A stretch of 41,758 nt of DNA. Origin: Chara braunii (taxonomy: Eukaryota; Streptophyta; Charophyceae; Charales; Characeae). The position numbers and the translations under genes were made by a program. The stretch is from positions 420,571 through 462,328 of the forward strand of contig BFEA01000297.1 of assembly GCA_003427395.1 (NCBI GenBank), in the 5' to 3' direction. Shown here piece after piece: positions 30,942 through 41,667 of the stretch. The notes under the pieces are model-generated. The model ran no database searches. It saw only the letters and a program-made list of their open reading frames with translations, and had not been told where the DNA came from. Position 1 is the stretch's first letter; each line of letters opens with the position of its first letter.

Positions 30942-32904
30942 TACGCCCTTCCAACAAAAAACAACATCTACCGCCACCCAGCTGCGTGTACCTCTGCCAC
31001 CACGATCGAAGACGACTGCAATCAGGTCAGGAAGACAGTCGTGCTCAACGATGTTCCACCCCGATTGGAGCGTCCGCCCACCGCCGTTGAAGTACGGAAC
31101 CCCTATCGAGTGCATCGGTCCGGCACCGCACAAGGCAGCGCGGGACCCTCTCGGCCACGTCACGCAGAAGTTAGTCTTAATCCTCGCCGCGAACACATAA
31201 TGGAGTTTTCGCAAGCCGCTCCGGCCGAGTGCGCCAACCATACCTCTCGCGAGCCCCTACGACAGGATAGGACCTACGCGAGGCACGACTTACCTCCACC
31301 TTGCGGGAGTTGCCACCTCCCTTCGGTGGGCGTATCCCCGCCGAGCTACCAGTCCACAATATGAAAGCTAATCTGCTGCAATCGCAGAGGTGGACCAGTC
31401 GAGGGCGTTTCTCGTTCGCTGTAGCATAGGGGGTATGTGCGGTGGCATGCCTCTATCGGACTCGCATGCGAACCGGCATCTTGGGGGGGTGAGGTCCCAA
31501 GCGTGACCCGTTGTCAGTCGATTATGATGCATCCCACATGCCACGTGCACACCACTATAAAGAACATAAAAATAAACACCCACACCCACACACGTACATA
31601 TACAACTACAGAACGACACAGAACAAACAACGTGACAACGCTCATAGTCCTTTAGTAGCTATACCATAACTTTCCGACGCGGGGATCGGATAGGCGTCAC
31701 ACGCGAGACTTAGTAGTATAAAATTGCGGGGACGAAGCGTTAACTCATACCGACTAGCAATGCATGAATGCGCAAGCAATCACGATGATGACATACTATG
31801 TAGTGCCCATAATCAAGCGGTCCCTCGTGGATCCGAGTATCGCTTATGACACTCAAGTGTCAGATTCGAAGTATCGAGAAGGCTTGCCCCTTCACAATAT
31901 TGCACGGCTAAAGAAATAGTCGTGCGGTCGTTGCGGCACCTCTGGCTTTTAGGCTGAGTGTCTCGGCAGGCAGGGCAAATAGGCTCTGCGCGAGGGGAGA
32001 TCCTTTCCATGCAAAGTCTAGGGTCTGGGATGTCCTGGACAAGGACCTTGAATCCGGGTCCAGGACCAACGTCCGACTAAGAAATCCTTTAAGAAGCATT
32101 TAACAATAAAGCGGGGTTTTCTTTCTATTATCAATCTCAACCCCTATTCATTCTTTACTCGTGGGTCCTCTAAGGTCACGCGAACACCCAACATAAGTAC
32201 ATACGTATGTATATGTAAAGGAGAATAAGTATGTGATGATCACTTCTCACAATCACAGTGGGACTCCTCCTAGCCATATATATGTGTGTGATCGCAGACG
32301 GTCAGATCCAAAATCCGAACCACAGAACATACTTGCAATCACATCAAAGAGTCAACCAAAAGTCCACGCACTACACGGATTCAACTTCAACCAACCTCTA
32401 TACTTACACCCCTTGCTTTAGCCATGCAAGCCTCAACCTTTGTCCAACCAACCATAATTAAATACTCAGTACCTTTGTTAAATGGCCATTCAATAAAAGT
32501 ACGGGTGAAAACCTTAATAAAACACCAAAGATCAACAGGGCTAAAGCCTTTTAGGTTGAGTATTGAGGATGAATTGGAGTTGAGTCGTAGACCGGCGAAT
32601 CGACAACCAACCTGTTATCAGTGACAACAGAAGGTGATCCTTGTAAGATCAAGATGAATCTAATCCTGATTTCGAATCAAACGTTCAAGAGGACCTATAA
32701 CAAAAGACAGACCAATCTTAAACTAAATCTATGAGTCCAAATCGAAAGTAATCTCCATATCACAATTTCACGATGAATCATTTTACTTAACTAATCATGA
32801 GTCTGCCCTTAAGTTAGTGCCTAAAGAAAAGGCGGATCTTTGACAGAATCTCCTTTACATAAAGTGGATTGCCAGAGTCGCCACCTGTCAAAATATAATT
32901 TAAC

Positions 32905-33490
32905 TCCTCTAAATTAAGAAAATTTCAGCAGCGCTTCCCATAGGAAAAGTGTCTTCGCAGAATTTATACTAACTCAAATATGGAAAAAAAAAAAAAACAA
33001 TCTTTAATTCTGATAAGTCAAATTTTGTCTAACTCCCCGAATTAGTAAAAATTTGGGCAACACTTCTTTTAGAAAGGTAGGTTTTCCAGATTTATACTAA
33101 GTCAGATATGAACTCAACCACAAAACCTGAGTTTAACTTAGACAAAATTTAACTAATTCCTTAGATTTTTAGAAATTTCGGCAGCGCTTCCAGTAGAGAA
33201 AGTGTTATTCCAAGACTTATACAAAGCTAAGTTCATAATCTAAAAAAAAACTTTGACTTCTCAAAGTCCAATTTTATCTAACTCCCCGAATTAGCAAAAA
33301 TTTGGGCAGCACTCCCTTTAGAAAATGAGGTTTTTCAGATTTTTACTAAACCAAAAGGTCAGAAAAACCGAACATGAAAAAAACAAAATTTGACTAACTC
33401 CTTGGTTTTGTAGAAATTTCGGCAGCACTTCCGTAGAGAAAGTGACTTACCAAGATTAATACAAGACCAAGTATAACAAAAGATCCCAGA
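32905..33490. repeat. Tandem repeat, about 115-132 bp period, five copies
   Basis: AAATTTCGGCAGCGCTTCC or close variants occur at about 32924, 33049, 33173, 33299 and 33414. Each is followed by a GAAAGTG/AGGTTTT step and TTATACTAA-like sequence. Alternate copies are more alike (CGGCAGCG versus GGGCAGCA), suggesting a two-unit higher-order period near 250 bp. Confidence 0.8.
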
Positions 33491-33757
33491 AAATGCAGAA
33501 ATTGACCTAAGTAAAATAAACTTAGCTAAAAAAATGCAGGGATTGAAACTAACTCCTATGACTCTAACACGTGACGAACAACTAGAGCAACTACCTATCA
33601 AACTGAAACTCGGATTAAGTAGTATCCTCACTCAGTCTCATGCAGGTCAAATCACAAAGATAAGTACTCTCACCATCCCTAAAGTCAAATTTATCAAACA
33701 ATAGTTCATAGTCTCTTAATGATTTATCCCTTTATACCCAACTTACATAGAGCATAA

Positions 33758-34400
33758 AGCTAGACCACCCAAACAGGGCACAACAACTTTTCTCTTCTTT
33801 TAGCATATGGAACATGTCTAGCTCAGCCATGGAGTATACACCAACACGACACAACAATTTTTCTCTTCTTTTAGCATATGACTAGGTCACCCTAGTCGCC
33901 CTGAACTGTTTAAATAACCCAACTTTATATAATTGTCTGCACTTAGTCTTTTGAAATAGCATATAACTGAACCGATTATCTTTAGCTGAAGATTCAGTCT
34001 GCCCCTTCGTACCACAAGTTTATTCTTCTTAATTAGTACTCTCTTAAGTTGGTGTTAAGCTATAGTCAGACCACCCAAACTTATGGAACCATGTCTGACT
34101 AGCCTGTTTATAGATAAAATAATAATAAAGTATAGTCAAATTATAACTTTCTGGTTCCAGCATGTGCGTGGCGTTAGACCAAGACCACCCAAACTTATGG
34201 AACATGTCTTGGTCCTCAGCCTGGAACATGCTCAGACCCCCTCGTTCAGAAACCAAAGAAACTAAAAAAAAATCAAAGTAAACAAGGCGATCAAGTCACC
34301 CAAACTTATGGAACATACCTGGTCTCTGAAAAGTCATTCACAGTCAGCCCTCACAAGTTAGAGCAACCAAACCACCCAAACTTATAGAACATGTCTGGTT
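33758..34400. repeat. Array of constant-loop hairpins with covarying stems
   Basis: The loop CACCCAAACTTATGGAACAT recurs, each time enclosed by different but complementary arms. TAGTCAGAC/GTCTGACTA at 34063-34101 has 9 bp (loop has one extra C). GACCAAGAC/GTCTTGGTC at 34177-34214 has 9 bp. GATCAAGT/ACCTGGTC at 34289-34324 has 7 of 8 pairs, counting one G-T. AACCAAAC/GTCTGGTT at 34365-34400 has 7 of 8. In AGCTAGAC/GTCTAGCT at 33758-33823 (8 bp) the loop is split by a 31-base insert; most of that insert recurs without the stem at 33845-33879. A separate hairpin GACTAGG-TCAC-CCTAGTC lies at 33880-33897. Confidence 0.85.
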
Positions 34401-35339
34401 CTCCAGGCAATTCAAAACAAACATAGCACTGAGACTTCCCAAACTTATAGAGACTTGCCCAACCTTTGATAGACCTAGTCAAACTCAAGCAATACTTCCT
34501 TGCACCCATCCTTCCCCTATATGCAATTCCACAATCCGCTTTCAGTCAAACAATAAAACTGAAACTGACATTGCACATACGTTCCTTTACTTAGTCTGGT
34601 TTGTGTCATGAAAGTCAAACTAAAAAGTCAAAGTAGGGAAACAATGGTTATCTTTCAATTCCCTACCTCCAGAACTCCTCCTGAGTTCCAGCAGAGCTCC
34701 CGCAATCGGTGGGCTGGCTCCCCACAGAGTCTTGTTGCGGTCCTACGGGTTGCAATCCCCCATGCCGCCTTCCTCTAAGAACTGGACTAGAATTAGAGTA
34801 AGAAGAATAGAAGGAGGGGCTTGAGACTCTCGAGATACAGGAGGGGGGCAAACTCAACTCCCAGGAGAGGGCCGTGTTATCTTAATGCGCATGAGGGCCC
34901 CGCGATGGCAGCCAAAATATGTAGCAACTTGGTTAACTCTAAAGTCAAACTGCAGAAGTCAACCCTCTGACAACTTCCTTGCAACACTCATTCGCAGCAA
35001 AGACCTCCCTTCACTTAGCTCATTCCCCCACCGAATTCTCGATTCAAGGCATACGGGCCACATACAATCTTACTACCTTGCGATTCCTCTTCAACAGACT
35101 TAGCCCCTCTGCAGCTGTGCCCTTGCCTGCCTGCTACTGTACACCTTCGCGGTTAGCCTGCCACTGCACAGTCTGATGGGATGAGTAACACAGCGATCAA
35201 CGACCGGACTTGCAGCCCCGACAGTTGGTTTATGAATGCAGTGATATTTTGAAAATCATCAACAACAACCAGTCGCTGACAACGTCGTCCCTGCAGAGTT
35301 AGCGACACCTTACTGTGCTACAACAGAAAAGTTCCCATG

Positions 35340-35840
35340 AGAAATGAAAGTTGAAAAAATATTCTATAAAAAAAAAATCCTCTTGATTTATAAATTATCA
35401 TTCCAATGTTCGTCCAATTCTAAAATTTTTAATTTGATTTGATACGTTCCCGTCTAAATATGAGTTTTCCCTTTCAACTACATTTATTTGTTCAAAATGG
35501 AAAGAAAGTTTGTATGAGTTTATGAAATGTTTTAATGAAATTTTCATTTTACTACAACAAATATCTTCTAATTTAGATTGAATTAACCTATTTATAACTA
35601 AAAATCCTTACTTAGAATGACAGTCTAATTAAAATATTTCATTAACTCATCCAGACTTTCATTTCATCTTTAGCATGCATTCCAAATAAGAAGGGATACC
35701 CTATTCTTGGAATGAAAGTTTAAAAGTAAGATGAAAAATTTTAAAATTGGAATGACATTTTTTAAGATCGAATAAAAATTTAAAATTAAGATTGTAATTT
35801 TACTATAGAATGATTATTTAATTCTGGGAATTTTTTTCGT
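35340..35840. other. AT-rich island with repeated words
   Basis: About 500 bases far richer in A/T than the surroundings. They contain repeated GAATGAAA/TTTCATTC, TTTAAAAT and GGAATGACAT-type words in both orientations. No gene is seen. Confidence 0.6.
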
Positions 35841-37033
35841 TGGCTAGCAGACTTGGCCCCAATGTTAACCATAGGCCCCGTATTGTGTCAGCGCACAGTT
35901 TGGCTCAGCAGTTCGACCTTTAGTTCATCCCACATTACCTGCTCTTGTCTCGTAGGCTAATCCTTGTCGATATGATACGAGTATACCCTACAATCCAACC
36001 CAACCCACTGCTTCTGCTCAAACAGTTAGTTGTGATCAGCCGCAAACAACTCTCCCGCTCTTATCGGTTGCTAATGCCCTGCTCCTTCTCTCCTCGTTCG
36101 TCTCACTATCCCACCCTAGTCTACACACTGGCTCAAAAAGGTCGACCGAAAAGGATCACGACACCAACAGAAATGCCCTGTGTAGACTACAAAGTAACTT
36201 TACGGGACGAAGTCAAGTCGTCGGGATAGCATCGATTAGTGGAAATAGGACCGAGTCGACCAAACACCGCAAGCTCGAAGTCAGGAACGGTACGACTACA
36301 AAGGTAAGCGCGACCAAATCACGTCCCAAAGAAAATTACATCGAATCGGTACTCGTAACCTGCGAATCCTTCTCTAGTGTAACGTGAGAGTGTACATACC
36401 GCTAAACCACAAACGGATTCATCTCCACCTCATAGTGAGCGTATTCCCTTTCCCTCCGGGCGCAGTTAAAAATCACCGTGTCACAAAACCAAAATCCCAA
36501 CTAAAAAAACTACTCGCGTCATCACATTCGTGATGGTTAAAAATTTCAAAGTATCACTTTCCCACACTCGATCCCTTCACCAACCAAGCGGAATATCCGT
36601 TTTTCGCCCCCACCATATCTACACACACTAATATCCCACGCACATCCTTTCTCTAGTAACTTATCATTCAAACTAACACTGCCATTGAACTCGCCTTATC
36701 TAGAAACCCTTATTCTAACCTCTACCCCATTCGATTACTTCGAAAATCGAGTGGTATCTCGTTTTCTTCTCCCTGTCGTTTCCTCTTCCACCATATCCTC
36801 CCGCACTAACTTTCCTTACTAACTTCCACTACACCTCCTCTTTCCCTTTTCTAACTTCGGCATCGTGATCGTCCGGGCCTAAAACCCTTATGTAGCATCT
36901 TTCTCTACCTAAATCCATCAAGGATTCGGTGCAAAAAGCAACTTTACCCCCCTCGCCATAGCTACTCCTCTTACGCCCTGCACGCATCCGGCACGATTTC
37001 GCGTCCGGATTCACTCTCTTATTTCGATTATTC

Positions 37034-37149
37034 CCCTACCGCTTCTCTTTCCTTCCGCTTTAGCGCCCACAGCTGCGCTTCCTCACCATCACCCTACTGC
37101 TCCTCTTTCCTTCTGCTTTAGCGCGTGTAGCTGCGCTTCCTCACCTCGC
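37034..37149. repeat. 58-bp tandem duplication
   Basis: CCCTACCGCTTCTCTTTCCT (37034) recurs as CCCTACTGCTCCTCTTTCCT (37092). Both copies continue through GCTTTAGCGC and GCTGCGCTTCCTCACC. Confidence 0.85.
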
Positions 37150-39086
37150 CCTACTGGTCCTAACGCAACGCCCAACAATCACTATCGGTCGAGTCTATTT
37201 GTTCCCAGCCCCCCCCCCCCTTTATCGACTGTACTCATATGCTGACCTCGACACTGCAACTCCGACCAGCGCAGTTTGCTAGGCGTCGGTCGCGCATGCC
37301 GAGGACTACTAGCGAATTGCGTGCCAATCGGCCGCCAACCGGATCAACCCCAAAGGACCAAGGCCAAGCGCTACAGTGAGTTGGAGGGCACACGTCCACT
37401 GTTAGAGTTGCAACACGAGTCTAAGTGACACTGACTTTGACACAAATTTTGGTTGTAGGACCGAGCAGTCGGGTGAAGACCTTTGCTAAGTTAGTGTGTG
37501 GGCGGGTTCCATATGCACGGCCGTTGCAACTGCTGCGGGCCCTCCGACAGTGCCTTCGGCCATCCGTGCCCTGGCTCGATCCCGACTGTCTGGTCCCAAC
37601 GGATATGCTCAAACTCACAACCTCTCACGGTAGATGGCGGGAGCGGACCATATACCCACAAATAAACCCCGCTACCCTCAGACTGCAGCCCTACAGGCGT
37701 ACTCCGAACACTCTCCGAATTTCCTTCCATTTCTGGCTATCAACCTTCTTCAAATAGTAACCAAGGGAAGCCATGACCATGGACCCCTCCACTCTTCTCG
37801 GCCGGTGACCTCACCGGTCCTTATGATTTAAGTGCAATCACAAACCCAAACCCTGACCGCGTCGTAGTTCATTCTCTACTAAAATAAGGAAGACGGCCCG
37901 TCCTAATTTAACAGGTCAAAGAATCTCTTGTCCCTATTTCTCAGCAACGGCATGATAGAGGACTTTCGTCAGCACATGCAGACCCGCCGGATGAGGCGCG
38001 CTCTTAAGATCGTCGACTGCCGTGACGACCTTTAGATTCGGCATCACGTCCCGGTCAAAGGAACGCCGGAACACAAAAATAAAAACAAAAAGGTACGATG
38101 CTAAAATAAATTATTTTGAACTTTTAGTCATTCACATATGACGACCGAGAAAAAAGATATTCTAACGCTGCCAACGACGAAACCAAGGGGGATAGCTCTT
38201 CCAGACCCTCAACCCCTCGGTCCCTTTGCACTATTCTGATATTCCCACGCCGTCGCCGCTCGATCTCGTTCCTTGAATCTCTCAAACGAAAGCCCGCCAC
38301 CGTAACCAATAGCACTAGGTCCAAGGCTGAGCCTAACTTTTACGAACACCTAAATAAGCGGATTCGGCGCGACGCGTAGTTCTACCGAAACGTCCTCAAA
38401 ATCACATTGTTGTCGACGCCGTCCTCCACACATACGCGTAGGTCACAGGCAAGCGTATCGATCGAGAGACATAATCCTTTTAATTCCCAATTTAATCAAA
38501 AATAAAGAAATTCAACCGGCGATCACGTAGGTTTTTCAATCATCAATAAATAAAACCACGCACGCCTCAAACCTGCGCGCCCACACACTCTCTACTCTGG
38601 TCAACCATCCAGTCAAACGTCAATCACAGACGCGGCCGCGCCCTCGCGCGGTAAACCAAACCTATTTCCTGTCACTTACACAAACCAGGGCGGATACCCT
38701 TGTAAGGGTATTTGCACTGACACCGCCGCGCGCCTCCACGTGGCGAGCGCAACTGCCGATACCCCTCTTCGTTTTGCCGCGTCGACCACACTTGACCGCC
38801 ACTGAAGTACGCAACTCGATGGCAACCGAAACCCTGCGAGGCGTGCACTGCCCCCTCGCCGACCCGCCTATGCGCCGCCATACCGTCACTCCGCAAGAAG
38901 AAAATTTGAATTTCGAATTTCGAACGGGGCCGTTCTCGCGTTCGCGATTTTCTTTTCCAGGGCCCGTGACGTATTGCCGCCGGCCGCCTGCTGGACCACC
39001 ACGCCTCCTACACGGACATCCCAAATCGGAGGTCGGACAATCCCCTCGCGGCCATGTATAATCTCATGAAACTGGCCGCGGGAGGG

Positions 39087-39181
39087 CCCCGAGGATTCGT
39101 CCTCGGGGCGATTCTCTGAGGACAGGTGGAACGACACCTCCAAAAATAAAAATAAAAGCTCCGAGGATTCGTCCTCGGAGC
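39087..39181. other. Paired subterminal hairpins with TTCG loops
   Basis: CCCCGAGGA-TTCG-TCCTCGGGG (39087-39108, 9-bp stem) and GCTCCGAGGA-TTCG-TCCTCGGAGC (39158-39181, 10-bp stem) share the loop TTCG and the core CCGAGGA but differ in outer stem pairs. They sit 35-130 bp inside the right terminus. The likely role is as subterminal binding sites for the transposase or its Myb-like partner, which is inference. Confidence 0.7.
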
Positions 39182-39194
39182 CCGAGGACGCACT

Positions 39195-39215
39195 GAGGAG
39201 TGTCGAACGACGCCC
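39195..39215 (-). repeat. Right terminal inverted repeat
   Basis: Exact reverse complement of 18773-18793, followed by TTA at 39216-39218. Confidence 0.75.
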
Positions 39216-39218
39216 TTA

Positions 39219-39547
39219 TGCTCCATCTGTGATCTCAACCAGCACGAGGCAACCGAAGTTGGTGGCGCAGAGATCAGCGGGCCTTTGATGCCCGTTCGAC
39301 CATGTTAGAAACTCTTCCCGCACAGCTGATCACGGCCACAGCTCTTAGAAGCGAATAGGATATGCAAACCCTGCGCAAGGATCACACGCATAAATCGAGA
39401 AGTGGCCGATTTTGAAGTCGAGTAACGAACTCTTGCTAGGCCACCAGACCGTGTTGCCTTCGAGGCCTCCCTCAAGAGGACCCGAGAAGGGGGCATAACC
39501 ATTTACGGGCTACCTCTGGTTACTGATTAGTGGAGCGGAGGCTGTAC
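39219..39547. other. Unassigned flank right of the Harbinger
   Basis: No gene, repeat or transposon match is recognised. It may be the upstream region of a host gene. Confidence 0.3.
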
Positions 39548-39845
39548 TATATATGCATTCCCGTTCTCTGACAAGCGCGCGACCGGGTAGTAATTGGAAA
39601 AGGAGACGAGTCACAGCAAACGGAGAAAAAAGCGGGGAGATATTTTTATTTTCCCAGAATTCGTTGTCAGAGCTCGTAAATGTCGCTCGCCTTTTGTCTG
39701 CCAGACGCGCAGGTCAGTCTAACGGGCCAGTGGCTTCTTTGGAATTCTCTATTATTTTTTGCTCCTTCTTTTCATTTTATCTTTTGTGCTTGTTCCCCCC
39801 GGCTGGTGTAGCTGTTTTCACTTCGCCTGCGGTCCGATGGTAAGT
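39548..39845 (+). promoter_or_regulatory. Candidate promoter and 5' exon
   Basis: TATATAT at 39548-39554 is followed by 285 bases of low-repeat sequence ending in a strong splice donor, GATG|GTAAGT (GT at 39840-39841). Possible acceptors follow: a T-rich stretch ending CGCTGTAG near 40090, and TTGTTCCCAG near 40170. Together they suggest a transcribed 5' UTR with an intron, on plus. No protein could be assigned downstream. Confidence 0.25.
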
Positions 39846-41306
39846 CGAGATCTTCTATTGCCAGTGACAGTGACAGGACTACCGGGTCTGCTCGATGGCA
39901 GGTGAACCTGCGCTAGCGCCGCCCGATCCTGCAGCCTGAAGGGATCTACGGTGGGCAACTGCTGGGATATGGAAGCTACCAAGTTGGGTGGTTGAGCGAC
40001 CGCCTTGTCTGTCGTTGTAGGTTTAGGTTTGTATATATTTGTTTCTTCTGTTTCGGGTTGGTTTTCAAGTTTGTTGCTTTTCGCTGTAGCAATCTCTGGC
40101 GGGTTGTTTCTTTTTTCCTTTTGGTTTTGTTCGCTTTTCTCCGGTCGTTGGCTCGGACGTTGTTCCCAGGTACCGTCGCGGTCGCCGTCCGCTTGTGAGC
40201 CTAGCGGTAGGGGCCAGACGTGTGGAGAGTCGGTCGGTCGGTTGGTGGGCTCAAGAAGCGTTTGTGTCGAGAGGGTGTGGAGAGGATATTCAATTCAAGA
40301 AGCGAGGAAGACGACGACACTCGGGTTACAGGGATATCGTCGCCATATCGGCGGTCGGTCTTGTCGGCTACGGAAGCGGTTTCGTAGAATAGGCGAGGAA
40401 AGTAAACAAAAAAAACAAAGGCAAGGTGTGGGTTTGGGGTTGAGCGGGAGGTCGGGGGTTCGAACACGATGCCATCGATCGAAATCGAAAGAAGAAAGAG
40501 TTGGCAGGCCGTAGTTTTAGTTAGTAGGCAGGGGATCAGTGTAGGGCAGGGAGTCGGAGAGTCGACGAGGTGGATGATGATGACAGGGTACGGTGGTGGT
40601 ACGGGACTCTGTCCGCGCCGTCGCTTGTGCTGCACCCGCCGCTGCTGCTCCTGCCGCTGGAGCTGGGGGTGTACGCCTGCAATCTGTCTGTCTGTGCTAC
40701 TATCCCTGCAGAAGTAACAGCCACGTCCCGGACCGGGAGCGCGCACTCAATAAGCATCAAAGACGATGATGAGAAACAGCAGGCGGCAATCGCGGGTCGT
40801 GCTCGCACATTTATCGAGCGAACATTTTCAATTTGAAAATTTTGTGCTTGACTGTGGCTCCGATTACAATTGCCGCCAGCTTGACTTGTAGGATGCCGCT
40901 ACTGTGGTTTGGACTGCCGCTGTTACTTCGTCGTTTTCAGGGCGGAGACACGATTGGGCGCTGAGAGGGTTGCCATCACACGCTTGCCAGTCTGTTAGGC
41001 GCACTTGACCCTCTTTGTTCTTTCCTGGCCCGTACCACATCCCTCGCTGCCCGCATTGGCAGTGGTTGCCGCCTTCAGGGGCTGCGGATGTCTGGGCGGC
41101 CTCCCTGCTCGCCGTCGCTGCCAACCTGGCCGTGTGCCATCGGACTGTCGCTGACGCGGGTGGCTGGGGGGTGGGGAAGGGGAGCGGGCTGCCTGCTGCT
41201 GGAGGGGGCGTTTTGGCGGGGGAACATTCAGATTTACGTACCGTTGGAGGAGGGGGGGGGAGGACGGCGTTTGGCGGGAGCCACGCATAGAGGGAAGAGA
41301 GGATGA

Positions 41307-41459
41307 GTGGCTACACGGCCGCCTCCACCATGTCCTTCTACCTCCGAGGTCGTGACTGCACTCGAATCCTTGGCACTGTTGGCAGAGTGTAGGGCAGTAG
41401 GGTCATTCAGCCTGAGCATGAAGCGGCAGAAGAACAGGGTCCGGGTGGACGCCGCCGCG
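41307..41459 (+). CDS. Possible host exon
   Basis: A plus-strand frame reads STSEVVTALESLALLAECRA and SFSLSMKRQKNRVRVDAAA, with a mix of residues more protein-like than its surroundings. It ends at a donor-like GCG|GTAAGA (GT at 41460). No domain is recognised and the opposite strand is also open. Weak call. The rest of 40100-41300 is GC-rich with no supported gene. Confidence 0.2.
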
Positions 41460-41666
41460 GTAAGAGTAGCGGGCACGTTGTACATTGGAGAGCAAGGACA
41501 ACGTCATTTTTGTCCTACCCCACCTTCCAATCTCCTCGCGTTGCGCCACTTGTTGTCATCAGAAGATTCCACACATCTCAGCAACCAATCGTCTACTGGG
41601 AGAGGCCGCCATTGTTCATTTGCCAGTCGGTAGTTGCATTTGCACAGCACGCCCGTCACTCAGCGT

Positions 41667-41667
<1 letters not shown>

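Larger units (their letters stand above)
31108..38722 (+). mobile_element. LTR-like block B, long relative of block A
   Basis: Begins TGCATCGGTCCGGCACCGC and ends TTTGCACTGACA, both matching the ends of block A. Relative to A it carries about 3.2 kb of extra sequence (31306-34509) and a longer middle (about 34990-37820). I see no gag, pol or transposase in it. Internal features are tandem repeats at 32917-33490, hairpins at 33758-34400, an AT-rich island at 35340-35840 and a 58-bp duplication at 37034-37149. The stretches 31380-32900 and 35860-37030 show nothing recognisable. It could be a large non-autonomous retroelement or an LTR enlarged by insertions. Confidence 0.5.
18770..39218. mobile_element. 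Composite PIF/Harbinger element with nested insertions
   Basis: The left end at 18773 starts GGGCGTCGTTCGACACTCCT and the right end at 39215 is its exact inverse; 21 of 21 bases match. Both ends are flanked outside by TTA (18770-18772 and 39216-39218), the usual Harbinger 3-bp target duplication. A second inverted block of 22 bp with one mismatch lies inside (18820-18841 and 39114-39135). Between the ends are a Myb/SANT-like gene and an unknown gene on plus, and a DDE transposase on minus. Three foreign blocks (20129-21789, 28034-30238, 31108-38722) account for roughly 11.5 kb, leaving an original element of about 9 kb. That both ends belong to one insertion is inference; two related broken elements would look similar. 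Confidence 0.65.

Noticed and set aside
30942-31241. N-terminal extension of the second transposase
   Set aside because: The frame is open, but 31110 onward matches the edge of block A/B repeats, so it is not transposase sequence.
32905-34450. CRISPR-like spaced repeats
   Set aside because: The setting is a eukaryotic transposon, the spacers are related to each other, and the variable parts pair with one another as stems.
40201-41290. Several open frames on both strands
   Set aside because: No domain, overlapping frames on both strands, and a GC-rich composition that makes chance frames likely.
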